A stretch of 64,000 nt of DNA from Ruminococcus sp. (GCA_031262495.1 JAISHV010000057.1:20715-84714); one strand, 5' to 3'. Shown: positions 8,163 to 17,458, numbered from the stretch's first letter. The notes: generated by a model not told the origin, from the sequence alone. Program-made: numbers and translations.

Positions 8163-8450
8163 TTTTGTGAATGTCATTTTGAATGTCGGATGAATGTCAT
8201 ATGAATGTCTGTGAATGTCCGTTTGAATGTCAATATGAATGTCGCTCTGCGATGTCAGAATGTATGTCGTGAATGTCCGTCTCCGATGTCTTGCAGGGGA
8301 TGAGGGGAGAGGGGGCGGCTATTCGAGGTGGCAGGCTGTGCCGTGTAGCAACGCTACGCCCCTCTCCCCTACACCCCCGCACTAACTTGTTAGTGCTATG
8401 CACGTCCCCTACCCCTCTCCCCCTGTGGCGGCATGGTGGCGGTCTATAGG
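8163..8450. mobile_element. TGAATGTC-array plus G-rich hairpin element, copy 1
   Basis: The gene-free stretch before dacA begins with eight exact TGAATGTC boxes (8168-8280 region), mostly 10-12 bp apart, with degenerate copies such as GCGATGTC. These run into GCAGGGGATGAGGGGAGAGGGGGCGG and a complementary CCCCTCTCCCCTACACCCCC arm, then a second C-rich arm ending CCCCCTGTGGCGGCATGGTGG. Copies 2 and 3 lie at 19091-19293 and 63886-64000. Copy 1 carries an extra small palindrome (CACTAACTTGTTAGTG). No transposase is present. Confidence 0.8.
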
Positions 8451-8532
8451 GTGCTTTTGAAAATTTTGCTTATCAGCTAAAATCAAGCGATTTATCAAGT
8501 TTTTAACTTAATAATTTACTTTTAACGTATTA

Positions 8533-9462
8533 TTATGTCATTTCCCTGTAAACCGCTTCAATCGCTTGCTTATCAGCGAGCCACTCGGAGAAAGCTGTTG
8601 CAGACCCGGCGGCAACACCTCTTTTGAGTGCGTCGCCGAAATCGCCGTAACGAATGTATCCGTCAATGAATCCCCCGACAAGTGAATCCCCCGCGCCTAC
8701 GGCGGATGAAAAATTCCCGTTCGGTGCTTTTTGATAACGCCGTGTGCCTGCCGAATCAATCATTATCGCACCCTCTGCTCCGATAGATACGATAATATTT
8801 TTTGCACCGCTGTTTTCGCCTTTGTGACAAATAAGCTTTTCGGCATAATGAAACAGTTTATCTCTGTCTGTCGTTATTTCGGCGTTTAAAAACTCACATA
8901 ACTCAATATGATTGGGCTTTATCAAAAACGGATTGAACGGTAATACCTCTTTGAGTGCATTACCGGCAAGGTCAGCCGCAATCAATACCCCTTTATGGAG
9001 TTCAGAACAGATTTGCGCGTAAAAATTATCCGTAAGTGAAGCAGGACTGCTCCCCGATAAAACTACTATATCACCCGGTTCTATTACAGAAACTTGTTTT
9101 AAGAGTTTCGCGGCAATATTAGACGGTATAACAGGGGAGGGCGCATTTATCTCGGTATCTTTGTCTTCCCCTTTTAGTTTTACGTTAATACGCGTTTTTT
9201 CGGCGGGTATTCTTATAAAAGAGGTATTCAGCTGATATTTACGGCATTGATAACGAACCTCGTCTCCCGTAAATCCTCCGATAAATCCTAACGCCTTACA
9301 AGGTACACCCAGTCTTGTTAAAATAATGCCGACATTGATGCCTTTTCCGCCGGCGCGGATTAAGGTATTTTCAGCTCTTATGACTTGTCCGGGCGTGTTA
9401 TTTTTCGTTTTGGTTTCTATGTAATAATCAACAGCCGGGTTGAGTGTTATTGTATAAATCAT
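8533..9462 (-). CDS. fruK: 1-phosphofructokinase (PfkB family)
   Basis: PfkB-family sugar kinase that likely phosphorylates fructose 1-phosphate, or the related tagatose 6-phosphate, to a bisphosphate. The N-terminus MIYTITLNPAVDYYI is typical of FruK/LacC; RAGGKGINVG is PfkB signature 1, and VGAGDSLVGGFIDGY near residue 250 is signature 2 with the catalytic Asp. Length 309 is normal. No fructose PTS or fruR gene is adjacent, so the exact sugar phosphate is inferred from overall resemblance. It is separated from the fumarase/alcohol dehydrogenase pair by 70 bp. Confidence 0.88.
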   Translation of the reverse strand: MIYTITLNPAVDYYIETKTKNNTPGQVIRAENTLIRAGGKGINVGIILTRLGVPCKALGFIGGFTGDEVRYQCRKYQLNTSFIRIPAEKTRINVKLKGEDKDTEINAPSPVIPSNIAAKLLKQVSVIEPGDIVVLSGSSPASLTDNFYAQICSELHKGVLIAADLAGNALKEVLPFNPFLIKPNHIELCEFLNAEITTDRDKLFHYAEKLICHKGENSGAKNIIVSIGAEGAIMIDSAGTRRYQKAPNGNFSSAVGAGDSLVGGFIDGYIRYGDFGDALKRGVAAGSATAFSEWLADKQAIEAVYREMT

Positions 9463-9532
9463 GATTTTTCGTATAGCATAGACATCAGTAGTAGAAATTT
9501 ATCAGGTTCATCTTTAGTTAAAAATCTGATAA

Positions 9533-10378
9533 TTATATAACCGCACTTGCGTGTCTTGTAACGTGACAGCCGATATTAACGGCGGCGGGTAATCCCGCAA
9601 TATGCGTCGGGAAGGTTTCTATCGCAACAGCTAAAGCAGTGGTTTTTCCGCCGAAACCTTGGGGACCTATGTTCAGTTTATTTATACGCTCAATCAAACG
9701 CTTTTCACTGTCGGCGTACATGATGTCAGGGTTATTTACTGCAACATCGCGGCAGAGTGCTTTTTTTGCAAGGTACGCACATTTTTCAAAATTGCCGCCG
9801 ATACCGACACCGACAACCATCGGCGGGCAAGGGTTGCTGCCGGCTTTTTTTACTGTTTCTGTGACGAAATCTTCGATATCCGAGAGTGTATTTGAGGGCG
9901 TAAACATCTTCATTGCCGACATATTCTCAGAGCCGAAACCTTTTGGGCAAACATCAATTGTGATTTTATCCCCCGGCACGATTTCAGTGTGAATAACAGC
10001 CGGTGTATTGTCATTTGTATTTACGCGGTTTATAGGGTCTTTTACGATACTGCAACGCAAAAAGCCCTCTGTGTAACCTTTTGCAACACCTTTATTGACG
10101 GCGGTTTCGGGTGTGTCGCCCGTAATATGAACATCCTGACCGATTTTCAGAAAAACGACAGCCATCCCGGTATCCTGACAAATGGGAATACTATCACGCT
10201 TCGCGACATCTAAATTCCGCAAGAGATCGCCTAAAACTTCACGTCCGACGGCTGAGGTTTCTTCAGCCGCCGCACATGACATACACTCACGGAGTGAGTC
10301 GGGGAGTATTAAGTTTGCTTTTATAACGAGTTCACTTACGGTTTTTTCAATTAGAGAGGAATCAATTTCGCGTATCAT
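9533..10378 (-). CDS. Fe-S fumarate hydratase (class I), alpha subunit
   Basis: Alpha subunit of a two-subunit class I fumarase or L-tartrate dehydratase, interconverting fumarate and malate (or dehydrating tartrate) with a [4Fe-4S] cluster. Recognisable segments are PICQDTGMAVVFL with a cluster Cys, the Cys in NPCPPMVVGVGIGG and the Cys near the C-terminus (NIGCHVTRHASA). The length of 281 fits TtdA/FumA-alpha. The beta subunit, usually the next gene, is absent; fruK follows instead. The gene overlaps the upstream alcohol dehydrogenase stop by one base (TAATG). Which diacid is used cannot be decided here. Confidence 0.88.
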   Translation of the reverse strand: MIREIDSSLIEKTVSELVIKANLILPDSLRECMSCAAAEETSAVGREVLGDLLRNLDVAKRDSIPICQDTGMAVVFLKIGQDVHITGDTPETAVNKGVAKGYTEGFLRCSIVKDPINRVNTNDNTPAVIHTEIVPGDKITIDVCPKGFGSENMSAMKMFTPSNTLSDIEDFVTETVKKAGSNPCPPMVVGVGIGGNFEKCAYLAKKALCRDVAVNNPDIMYADSEKRLIERINKLNIGPQGFGGKTTALAVAIETFPTHIAGLPAAVNIGCHVTRHASAVI

Positions 10379-11565
10379 TATATATGGTTCTCGGCTTTAC
10401 AAAGTTTGTAAATATTAGCTACATCTTCGGGTGTCAGTGATACAAAGCCGCCTGTCTGACCGCTTTGTGAAACGGGGTGAGAAGCTACAAGTTTCGGGAT
10501 ATCCTCTTCTTTTGCACCTAACTCTTCAAATGACGTAGGCATACCGATTGATTTGAGGAATGCTCTGAAACGTCTGATGCCCTCAAGTGCCGTGAGTTCG
10601 GGGTTACTGAAATCCATATCAACGCCGAAGATACGCGAAGCCATCTGTGCAAAACGCATTATATCGTGTTTATAAACATATTGCATCCACGACGGCATAA
10701 CTACTGCAAGCCCTGCACCATGAGCTACGTCATACAATCCCGAGAGTTCGTGTTCAATACCGTGGGAATTCCAGTCCTGTGAACGTCCGACACCGCATAA
10801 ATCGTTATGAGCAACCATTCCGCCCCACATGATATTAGCTCTTGCGCCGTAGTCATCGGGGTTTTTGAGGACTTTCGGAGTTTCGTTAATCATTGTTTTT
10901 ACAATAGCTTCGCAGAGTCTGTCGGTAACTTCAACATCCTTTGTATTTGTGAAATAACGTTCAAAAACGTGAGCGCAGATATCGGTTACACCGCAAGCTG
11001 TCTGATAAGCCGGCAGGGTTTGTGTTAAAGCGGGATTTAATACCGAGAAGACAGGGCGAATGAGTTCACAAGTGAGACCGCGTTTAACGCCGCCCTCTTC
11101 TTTTGTAATAACAGCACTGGGTGAACCCTCTGAACCCGCCGCCGCTATGGTGAGGACTGTAGCTACGGGCAACGCCTTTTGGGGCACAGCCTGTCCGCTG
11201 TAAAAATCCCAGAAATCGCCGTCATAGAGAGCTCCTACCGCTGTCGCTTTAGACGAGTCAATAACACTGCCGCCGCCTACAGCTAAAATAAAGTCGATGT
11301 TGTGTTCTTTAACCATCTTAAGGGCTTCATAAACGAGAGTATCACGCGGGTTCGGCTGAACGCCGCCTATCATTACGTAATAAATACCCTCTTTGTCAAG
11401 AGAAGCTTTTACTCTGTCGAGCAAACCCGATTTTATAACGGAATTTTTCCCGTACTGGATAAGCACACGTGTACCGCCGAAACGCTTAACATAAGCGCCT
11501 GTCTCGTTCTCTCTGCCCTCGCCGAAAATAAAATAAGTCGGTGAATGGAAATCAAAATTGGTCAT
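10378..11565 (-). CDS. Iron-dependent alcohol dehydrogenase (YqhD/BdhA-like)
   Basis: NAD(P)H-dependent group III alcohol dehydrogenase, likely reducing aldehydes such as butyraldehyde. The N-terminus NFDFHSPTYFIFGEG and GGGSVIDSSKA (nucleotide binding) match the BdhA/YqhD branch. The metal site is supported by D and H residues in TDICAHVFERYF and by GIEHELSGLYDVAHGAGLA with two His. At 395 residues it is full length, with AAAGG seven bases before the ATG. It is coupled to the fumarase alpha gene, which suggests fermentation or redox balancing, but the native substrate is unknown. Confidence 0.9.
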   Translation of the reverse strand: MTNFDFHSPTYFIFGEGRENETGAYVKRFGGTRVLIQYGKNSVIKSGLLDRVKASLDKEGIYYVMIGGVQPNPRDTLVYEALKMVKEHNIDFILAVGGGSVIDSSKATAVGALYDGDFWDFYSGQAVPQKALPVATVLTIAAAGSEGSPSAVITKEEGGVKRGLTCELIRPVFSVLNPALTQTLPAYQTACGVTDICAHVFERYFTNTKDVEVTDRLCEAIVKTMINETPKVLKNPDDYGARANIMWGGMVAHNDLCGVGRSQDWNSHGIEHELSGLYDVAHGAGLAVVMPSWMQYVYKHDIMRFAQMASRIFGVDMDFSNPELTALEGIRRFRAFLKSIGMPTSFEELGAKEEDIPKLVASHPVSQSGQTGGFVSLTPEDVANIYKLCKAENHI

Positions 11566-11666
11566 TTTTTTAGCCTTTCTTTATTTATATAATTTTAATT
11601 TAAATTGATTTGTAAATATAATCGATAACTGCTACGCGGCGAGCATTTTTATTTTATGAAAGACTT

Positions 11667-12956
11667 TCATCGCGAATCAGCCCCGCGGGGGCACCCGCGA
11701 ATTTTATCTCTATAGAGTTTCGCCGCACTCTCCGTCTTATTATCCCCGAAATTATAGTAGATATGATTCTTTATGCCATCGGGGAGGTATTGTTGTTCTG
11801 TATAGTGATTCGGGTAGTCGTGGGGGTATTTATAGCCTGTCCCTCTGCCGAGGGTTTTAGCCCCCGGGTAGTGACTGTCGCGGAGATCTATCGGAATATC
11901 TCCGAAATTACCTGTCTGAACGTCTGCTATTGCCGCATCTACGGCGCATACCCCGCTGTTTGATTTTGGGGCTGTACATAAAAGTATAATCGCATCCGCT
12001 AAGGGTATTCGCGCTTCGGGTAAGCCCAGTTCGAGTGCTGAGTCTATACACGATTTCACAATCGGCAGACACATCGGGTAAGCCAAACCGATATCCTCTG
12101 CGGCTATAACCGCCAAACGACGGCATACACTCAGCAAATCACCGGCTTCAAAAAGCCTTGCCGCATAATGCAGAGCGGCATTTTCGTCAGAACCTCTGAT
12201 TGATTTTTGAAATGCCGACAGAATATCATAATGTTCGTCGCCGTCTCTGTCATAGCGCATGGAACTCCGCTGGGCTAAGGTTTTTGCGAGAGCGAGGCTT
12301 ACGTAAACGTTACCGTTTTTATGTTCGCCCGACAGTATACAGGTCTCGGCGGTGTTAACGGATTTCCTTACATCGCCGCCGCAGCCGTAGGCTATCGCTT
12401 CTAAAACGCCGTCTTCAAGTTCGGGTTTTGTATCATCAAATTCTGCCGCAATGTCAAAAGCGCGTTTTATAGACGGTATAATTTCATCAGGCGAAACGGG
12501 TTTGAATTCAAAAATCGTACAGCGGCTTAAAATTGCTCCGTATACCTTAAAATAAGGATTTTCGGTGGTTGAAGCTATCAGTGTAATTTGTCCGTTTTCG
12601 ATAAATTCAAGGAGCGACTGCTGCTGCTTTTTATTAAGATACTGGATTTCATCCAAATAAAGCAGAACGCCGTTTAATCCGTCAAAACCGCCTGTTTCGG
12701 CGATAACGGATTTTATGTCTGCCGTGCCCGCCGATGTACCGTTGAGTTTTCGCATGGTAATACCGGCGTTGTCGGCTATAATACGTGCTACGGTGGTTTT
12801 CCCGATGCCGGGCGGACCGTAGAAAATCATATTGACAAGCCGCCCGCTCTCGATAATGCGGCGAAGCGGCTTGTTTTCGCCGAGGATATGAGTTTGCCCC
12901 ACGATTTCATTTAAGTTTTTCGGGCGAATCTTTTCGGCTAATGGTGCTGCATACAT
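11667..12956 (-). CDS. rarA: Replication-associated recombination protein A (AAA+ ATPase)
   Basis: RarA/MgsA acts at stalled replication forks with SSB and RecA. The N-terminus PLAEKIRPKNLNEIVGQTHIL and Walker A GPPGIGKTT are typical; Walker B appears as LLYLDEIQYLNKKQQ and the arginine-finger region as LSRCTIFEF. The C-terminal tetramerisation domain contains RDSHYPGAKTLGRGTGYKYPHDYPNHY. The last residues (RGCPRGADSR) come from a palindromic stretch and may be a recent addition. Its start region, with the ribosome binding site, occurs three times in tandem upstream (12934-13112), so two decoy starts precede the real ATG. Confidence 0.95.
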   Translation of the reverse strand: MYAAPLAEKIRPKNLNEIVGQTHILGENKPLRRIIESGRLVNMIFYGPPGIGKTTVARIIADNAGITMRKLNGTSAGTADIKSVIAETGGFDGLNGVLLYLDEIQYLNKKQQQSLLEFIENGQITLIASTTENPYFKVYGAILSRCTIFEFKPVSPDEIIPSIKRAFDIAAEFDDTKPELEDGVLEAIAYGCGGDVRKSVNTAETCILSGEHKNGNVYVSLALAKTLAQRSSMRYDRDGDEHYDILSAFQKSIRGSDENAALHYAARLFEAGDLLSVCRRLAVIAAEDIGLAYPMCLPIVKSCIDSALELGLPEARIPLADAIILLCTAPKSNSGVCAVDAAIADVQTGNFGDIPIDLRDSHYPGAKTLGRGTGYKYPHDYPNHYTEQQYLPDGIKNHIYYNFGDNKTESAAKLYRDKIRGCPRGADSR

Positions 12957-13112
12957 ATCTTATTCATAAATCGGAATTTTTCGTGTTTGTTAACTTTAGC
13001 ACAATTCATGTCGGCTAATGGTGCTGCGTACATATCTTATTCATAAATCGGAATTTTTCGTGTTTTGTTAGCTTTAGCACAAATCAATTCGGCTAATGGA
13101 ACATTATACATT
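12934..13112 (-). repeat. Tandem triplication of the glyA|rarA junction
   Basis: CGGCTAATGGTGCTGC.TACATATCTTATTCATAAATCGGAATTTTTCGTGTT starts at 12934 and again at 13012, and a more diverged copy CGGCTAATGG starts at 13090 next to the glyA stop. Period is 78 bp. On the minus strand each unit holds a copy of the glyA end (KFPLYQ-stop, or the variant KIPIYE-stop), a spacer and a rarA start (MYAAPLAE, MYAAPLAD, MYNVPLAE). Confidence 0.85.
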
Positions 13113-14366
13113 TTATTGATAAAGCGGGAATTTCTTTGTAATTTCGGTAACCATCGCCCTTACCTTATCGGCGTTTGCTTCAAAATCTTTCGCCGTGAGG
13201 TAGATACATTCGGCAATTTGTTCCATTTCGGCAGTGCCTAAGCCTCTTGAAGTTACGGCGGGTGTACCAATTCTCACACCGCTTGTGAAAGCGGGTTTTT
13301 GGGGGTCATTCGGGATAGCGTTTTTATTTACCGTAATATAACATTCGTCTAAACGATTTTCCAAATCTTTGCCGGTTATACCGAACGGGCGCAGGTCAAC
13401 AAGCATCAGGTGGTTGTCAGTGCCGCCCGAAACCAGTCTGAAACCCCTGTCCGTCAGTCCCTTAGCTAAAACGGCGGCGTTTTCAACAACACGTTTGCCG
13501 TATTCCGTGAATTCGGGCTTTAATGCTTCGCCGAAACAAACAGCCTTTGAAGCGATAACGTGCATAAGCGGTCCGCCCTGAATACCCGGGAAAACTGCTT
13601 TGTTTATCTTTTTAGCAAGTTCTTCATCATTTGTAAGAATAAGTCCGCCGCGAGGACCTCTCAAGGTCTTGTGAGTGGTTGAAGTTACCACATCGGCGAT
13701 ACCGACAGGTGTCGGGTGAACCCCTGCTGCTACAAGTCCGGCGATGTGCGCCATATCTACCATTAAATACGCGCCGACGGATTCGGAGATTTCTTTAAGG
13801 CGAGGAAAATCAATTGTACGCGGGTATGCGGATGCACCGGCTACAATCAGTTTCGGGCTGTGTTCTTTGGCAAGTCTTTCTACTTCATTGTAGTCGATTT
13901 TTTCGTCGTCGCCCAAACCGTATGAAACGAAATTATAGTAATTCCCCGAAATATTGACAGGCGAGCCGTGTGTGAGGTGTCCGCCGTGGGCTAAACTCAT
14001 ACCGAGCACTGTGTCGCCGGGTTTTATTAATGCGAAATAAACAGCCGTGTTAGCTTGTGCGCCTGAGTGTGTTTGGACGTTTGCAAATTCTGCGCCGAAA
14101 AGCTTTTTGGCGCGCTCAATGGCGATAGTTTCAACCACGTCAACACATTCACAGCCGCCGTAATAACGTTTACCCGGGTAACCTTCGGCGTATTTATTCG
14201 TCAAAACCGATCCCATAGCCGCCATTACGGCAGGGGAAACAAGGTTTTCACTGGCGATGAGTTCAAGGTTGCGCTGCTGGCGTTTAAGTTCCGCGTTCAT
14301 GGCAGAACCTACCTCTAAGTCGGCTTTTTCAACAAATCCAATCGTGTCCATTATATCAGAATACAT
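13113..14366 (-). CDS. glyA: Serine hydroxymethyltransferase
   Basis: PLP enzyme that converts serine and tetrahydrofolate to glycine and methylene-THF, the main one-carbon source. The N-terminal core [16 protein letters not shown], the [10 protein letters not shown] loop and the PLP-lysine segment [16 protein letters not shown] are all present. Length 417 is standard. The start ATG lies six bases after GGAG, and a good promoter lies at 14414-14442. rarA follows after the triplicated junction. Confidence 0.98.
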   Translation of the reverse strand: MYSDIMDTIGFVEKADLEVGSAMNAELKRQQRNLELIASENLVSPAVMAAMGSVLTNKYAEGYPGKRYYGGCECVDVVETIAIERAKKLFGAEFANVQTHSGAQANTAVYFALIKPGDTVLGMSLAHGGHLTHGSPVNISGNYYNFVSYGLGDDEKIDYNEVERLAKEHSPKLIVAGASAYPRTIDFPRLKEISESVGAYLMVDMAHIAGLVAAGVHPTPVGIADVVTSTTHKTLRGPRGGLILTNDEELAKKINKAVFPGIQGGPLMHVIASKAVCFGEALKPEFTEYGKRVVENAAVLAKGLTDRGFRLVSGGTDNHLMLVDLRPFGITGKDLENRLDECYITVNKNAIPNDPQKPAFTSGVRIGTPAVTSRGLGTAEMEQIAECIYLTAKDFEANADKVRAMVTEITKKFPLYQ

Positions 14367-14413
14367 AAAAAATCTCCATTCGGTTTTAGTTTAGGTAAAA
14401 TATACTCCTAAAC

Positions 14414-14442
14414 ATTATATACCAAATGAAGTTTTTTTTCAA
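14414..14442 (-). promoter_or_regulatory. Sigma-A promoter for glyA
   Basis: TTGAAA (14437-14442), 17-base spacer and TATAAT (14414-14419) on the minus strand, about 50 bp upstream of the glyA ATG. Confidence 0.8.
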
Positions 14443-14538
14443 GTGAATATTTTATTGATTTTGTTAATTTTTATCGCTTTTAGTGTTAATTAATTCAAGA
14501 AAAGGCATATGTAATCATTTTGCGCTTAATAACTACAG

Positions 14539-14928
14539 TCATTCACGGTAAATCTTACGCTTGTCGCCGAAAATCGCGCCCAATACGGCTGTGATTAATC
14601 CGGCTGAAAAGATTATTAACATAATTATAGTAAGCGGCTTTGTGAGTGGGAATTCACTACCTTTGATTTCATACACACCAAATATAAAGCACAAAACAGT
14701 TAAAAACGCAATCCCGATGTTGAATATAATTACCGCCGGTTTGTTTCTTTTGAAATAAATGGTTAATATGCCTATCAAAGGACTTACAGTAGCGTGTGAA
14801 AACCACTTATTGGGTTCTCCTTGAAAAACCACATTATAAATGAAAAATGCGAATCCTAAAAAAGCGGTTATTAAAATATATTTCATAAAGAGTTTATAAT
14901 TTTTAGATGCCGTCTGAATTATTTTCAT
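14539..14928 (-). CDS. Small integral membrane protein, unknown
   Basis: I do not recognise a named family. The 129 residues contain four predicted membrane helices: KYILITAFLGFAFFIYNVVF, HATVSPLIGILTIYF, AVIIFNIGIAFLTVLCFIFGVY and LTIIMLIIFSAGLITAVLGAIFG, with a charged C-terminal end. It lies 12 bp downstream of the GT2-GtrA glycosyltransferase gene on the same strand, so it may be cotranscribed and act with it at the membrane. No catalytic residues are evident. Confidence 0.6.
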   Translation of the reverse strand: MKIIQTASKNYKLFMKYILITAFLGFAFFIYNVVFQGEPNKWFSHATVSPLIGILTIYFKRNKPAVIIFNIGIAFLTVLCFIFGVYEIKGSEFPLTKPLTIIMLIIFSAGLITAVLGAIFGDKRKIYRE

Positions 14929-14940
14929 GATTTTTCCTGT

Positions 14941-15990
14941 TTAAGCTTTACTCTTTTTAAACACAACCTTCTTTTGAATAAAGAAGCTTATCGTAAAGAG
15001 TATGGTATCTATAACGAGTTTCGCGGGGATCAGCGGCAATCCGAGGGTTACGGCTAAGTCGGTGAGATTTGCCGATATCACTATTTGTACCACGAAAAGG
15101 CAAAGGTATTTTACGCCTGAAAATACTACATTTTCTTTGGAATTAAAGACAAGTTTTCGGTTTACGGTGAAGTTGAAAACACCCGACACTACCCTTGCGC
15201 CATATGCGGAAATCAAAACGGGGAACTTAAATGTCAAAAGCTGACATATTGTCACATCAATAAGAGCCGACAGAAGCCCTGTTAACCCGAATTTCGGCAA
15301 TTGAAAGATATTGGCGTACACACGCACGCTGTCACGAACGGTTTTAAAGTGCGACGGGCGGTTTGTCGGAATATAGATAGTGGCGATTTTCACTTGCACA
15401 AAAGGGATTTTACTGTCGGCAAAATCAATAAGGACGTTCATTTCATATTCAAAGCGGTCGCCGTCGCTTTGAAGCGATTTTTCTGTAAGTGCCGCCGGTA
15501 TACCGCGCAAGCCCGTTTGAGTATCGGTAAGCCTCATTCCCGTTCTCATTTTAAAGACAATTGACGTAATACGATTGCCTGTACGGCTTCTGAACGGTAC
15601 ATTTTCGGCTGAAAAATCACGAACACCTAAAACAATTGAGTCGGGGTTTTGTGAAAGCACCGCCATAACCTTTAATATGTCTTCCGGTGAATGTTGTCCG
15701 TCATCGTCAGCGGTAACATAACCGCAGCCCGGGAATTTTTCTGTAATATAGCGGGAGGCTGTTTTAATTGCAGCTCCTTTGCCGCGGTTTTGAGGATGCG
15801 TTATTACAGTGACATTTTCAAAATCTATGAGCCTTACAAAAATTTCATCGCTGTCAGAACCGTCATTGACAATGACAAACTGAGGTTTTTCGCCGAATTC
15901 GGTGAGTTTTGCCGCCGCTTCGTCAATGGCATTGACTAAATCAATTAAGTTGGTTGAGGGGTTACAACTGGGGATAACAATAAAGTTCAT
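14941..15990 (-). CDS. GT2 glycosyltransferase fused to a GtrA-like membrane domain
   Basis: Residues 1-220 are a family 2 glycosyltransferase (IVIPSCNPSTNL, VIVNDGSDSDE, NRGKGAAIKTA and the metal-binding VTADDDGQHSPEDI), resembling dolichol/undecaprenyl-phosphate sugar synthases. Residues about 235-349 hold four helices of a GtrA-type domain (GLTGLLSALIDVTICQLLTF ... VVSGVFNFTVNRKLVF). Such fusions probably load a sugar on undecaprenyl phosphate and help present it outside for cell-wall or polymer glycosylation. A near-perfect promoter lies at 16046-16074. The sugar is unknown. Confidence 0.88.
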   Translation of the reverse strand: MNFIVIPSCNPSTNLIDLVNAIDEAAAKLTEFGEKPQFVIVNDGSDSDEIFVRLIDFENVTVITHPQNRGKGAAIKTASRYITEKFPGCGYVTADDDGQHSPEDILKVMAVLSQNPDSIVLGVRDFSAENVPFRSRTGNRITSIVFKMRTGMRLTDTQTGLRGIPAALTEKSLQSDGDRFEYEMNVLIDFADSKIPFVQVKIATIYIPTNRPSHFKTVRDSVRVYANIFQLPKFGLTGLLSALIDVTICQLLTFKFPVLISAYGARVVSGVFNFTVNRKLVFNSKENVVFSGVKYLCLFVVQIVISANLTDLAVTLGLPLIPAKLVIDTILFTISFFIQKKVVFKKSKA

Positions 15991-16045
15991 GTTCTATTCC
16001 ATTATTTAATAGTAAGGGAGTGCAGAGCGGAGAGCTGTTATGGAT

Positions 16046-16074
16046 ATTATAGCATATATATTATTACCTGTCAA
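16046..16074 (-). promoter_or_regulatory. Consensus promoter for the GT2-GtrA gene
   Basis: TTGACA (16069-16074), 17 bases and TATAAT (16046-16051) on the minus strand, giving a leader of roughly 50 nt. Confidence 0.8.
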
Positions 16075-16090
16075 TATTTTTTTAAAAAAA

Positions 16091-17356
16091 TTATTTTTTA
16101 TCGTTATTTTTTGATTTTTTCGTGGATTTTCGTGATAATTTAAATGATTTGTGTTGGGTTTTTATTTTAACTGTCGGCAGCGGCATATATTCTGCGGTGT
16201 CTACAGGCAAACTCTTCTTTTTTAATATGTATTCTACAAAGTCTTTAATCAAAGTATATAAAACTGCAAAGAGCGGTACACCGATAATCATTCCGCCGAA
16301 TCCGAAAAGTCCTTCGCCGAGGAAAATAGCGACCATCACCCAAAAAGCGGATAACCCTGTTGAGTCGCCTAAAATCTGCGGTGTCAGGATATTTCCGTCA
16401 AACTGCTGTAATACCAAAATGAATATGCCGAACGGTATAACCTGTGACGGGTCAGACATAAGCAGCAGCAGTCCCGATGGGATTGCGCCGATAAACGGAC
16501 CGAAAAACGGGATAATATTAGTTATGGCTATTACAACGCTTATCAGTACAACATAATCCATCTTCATTATTGTCATACCTATAAAACAAATAATACCGAC
16601 GAGGACAGAGTCTATGATTTTTCCGTTTATAAAACCGCCCATAACTTCGTTCGTGTGAGAACATACTCTGATAAGACTTGCGGAGAAAGATTTCGGGAAA
16701 ATAGCTGAGGATATTTTTTTAGCCTGTCCTATAAAAACCTCTTTTGAAAAAAGCAAATAAATCATGATGATTATGCCGATAAATGCGTCAAGTAACGTCG
16801 TAATAATGCTCCAAGCTCCTGAACCTATTTTTGTCATAAATGTTTGAATAGATGGCATTACGGTATTAAGGTAGCCTGATAAATCTGCACGAACTTTATT
16901 AAGTTGTTCAATAGCAAACGTATTTAAGTCGGGATAATCGGCAACAAGTTTCATAACCCAGTCTTGGACTGCTGTAAAATAGGATTGGAAGTTGTTAACA
17001 ATTTGCTGTATGCTCAAAATCAACTGCGGTAAAATTATAGCAAAAAATGCCGCAATAAGCCCTAAAAAGACGAATAGACAGATCGTTACGGCGGTTATAC
17101 GGCAGGCTTTTTTATGCGGTTTTTTCTTGCAGAAAATTTTGCCGAATATGGATTCGGATTTAACTAAAACGGGGTTCATAAGGTATGCAAACACAACACC
17201 CCACGTTATAGGCGCAAGGAGAGACGATATTTTTGCGGCCCCGCCGGCTATAACGGGGATATTCATTGCTAAAATTACGAGTGTTAAACAGGCGGCGAAC
17301 GTGATAACGGCGTATATTGATATAGTGGTGTATTTTTGGTTAGGTTCAAATTTCAT
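16091..17356 (-). CDS. AI-2E family transporter (PerM-like permease)
   Basis: Member of the AI-2 exporter/PerM superfamily of polytopic membrane proteins. The N-terminus has the paired helices AVITFAACLTLVILAMNIPVI and SSLLAPITWGVVFAYLMNPVL, a central soluble segment follows, and the conserved C-terminal region includes NIIPFFGPFIGAIPS and FGGMIIGVPLFAVLYTL. The C-terminal tail is Lys/Ser rich. Family members have been linked to AI-2 export or cation antiport; the substrate here cannot be predicted. It is transcribed from its own promoter, divergent from the 3D-domain gene. Confidence 0.85.
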   Translation of the reverse strand: MKFEPNQKYTTISIYAVITFAACLTLVILAMNIPVIAGGAAKISSLLAPITWGVVFAYLMNPVLVKSESIFGKIFCKKKPHKKACRITAVTICLFVFLGLIAAFFAIILPQLILSIQQIVNNFQSYFTAVQDWVMKLVADYPDLNTFAIEQLNKVRADLSGYLNTVMPSIQTFMTKIGSGAWSIITTLLDAFIGIIIMIYLLFSKEVFIGQAKKISSAIFPKSFSASLIRVCSHTNEVMGGFINGKIIDSVLVGIICFIGMTIMKMDYVVLISVVIAITNIIPFFGPFIGAIPSGLLLLMSDPSQVIPFGIFILVLQQFDGNILTPQILGDSTGLSAFWVMVAIFLGEGLFGFGGMIIGVPLFAVLYTLIKDFVEYILKKKSLPVDTAEYMPLPTVKIKTQHKSFKLSRKSTKKSKNNDKK

Positions 17357-17429
17357 TTTTTTATTACCTTAAAAAGGCTTTCTATGTAAATTTATCTGAA
17401 ACGGAATTTTAACTTTTCTTCTAAACCAT

Positions 17430-17458
17430 ATTTTAGCATAACTTTTTTGAAATGTCAA
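17430..17458 (-). promoter_or_regulatory. Promoter for the AI-2E transporter gene
   Basis: TTGACA (17453-17458), 17 bases and TAAAAT (17430-17435) on the minus strand. The 492-bp gap between this gene and the 3D-domain gene holds the two divergent promoters and AT-rich sequence; I see no riboswitch or small ORF in it. Confidence 0.75.

Noticed and set aside
8163-8290. Regularly spaced TGAATGTC boxes as a CRISPR array
   Set aside because: Repeat units are 8 bp with 2-5-bp spacers, far too short, and there are no cas genes; an iteron-like or transposon-end array fits better.
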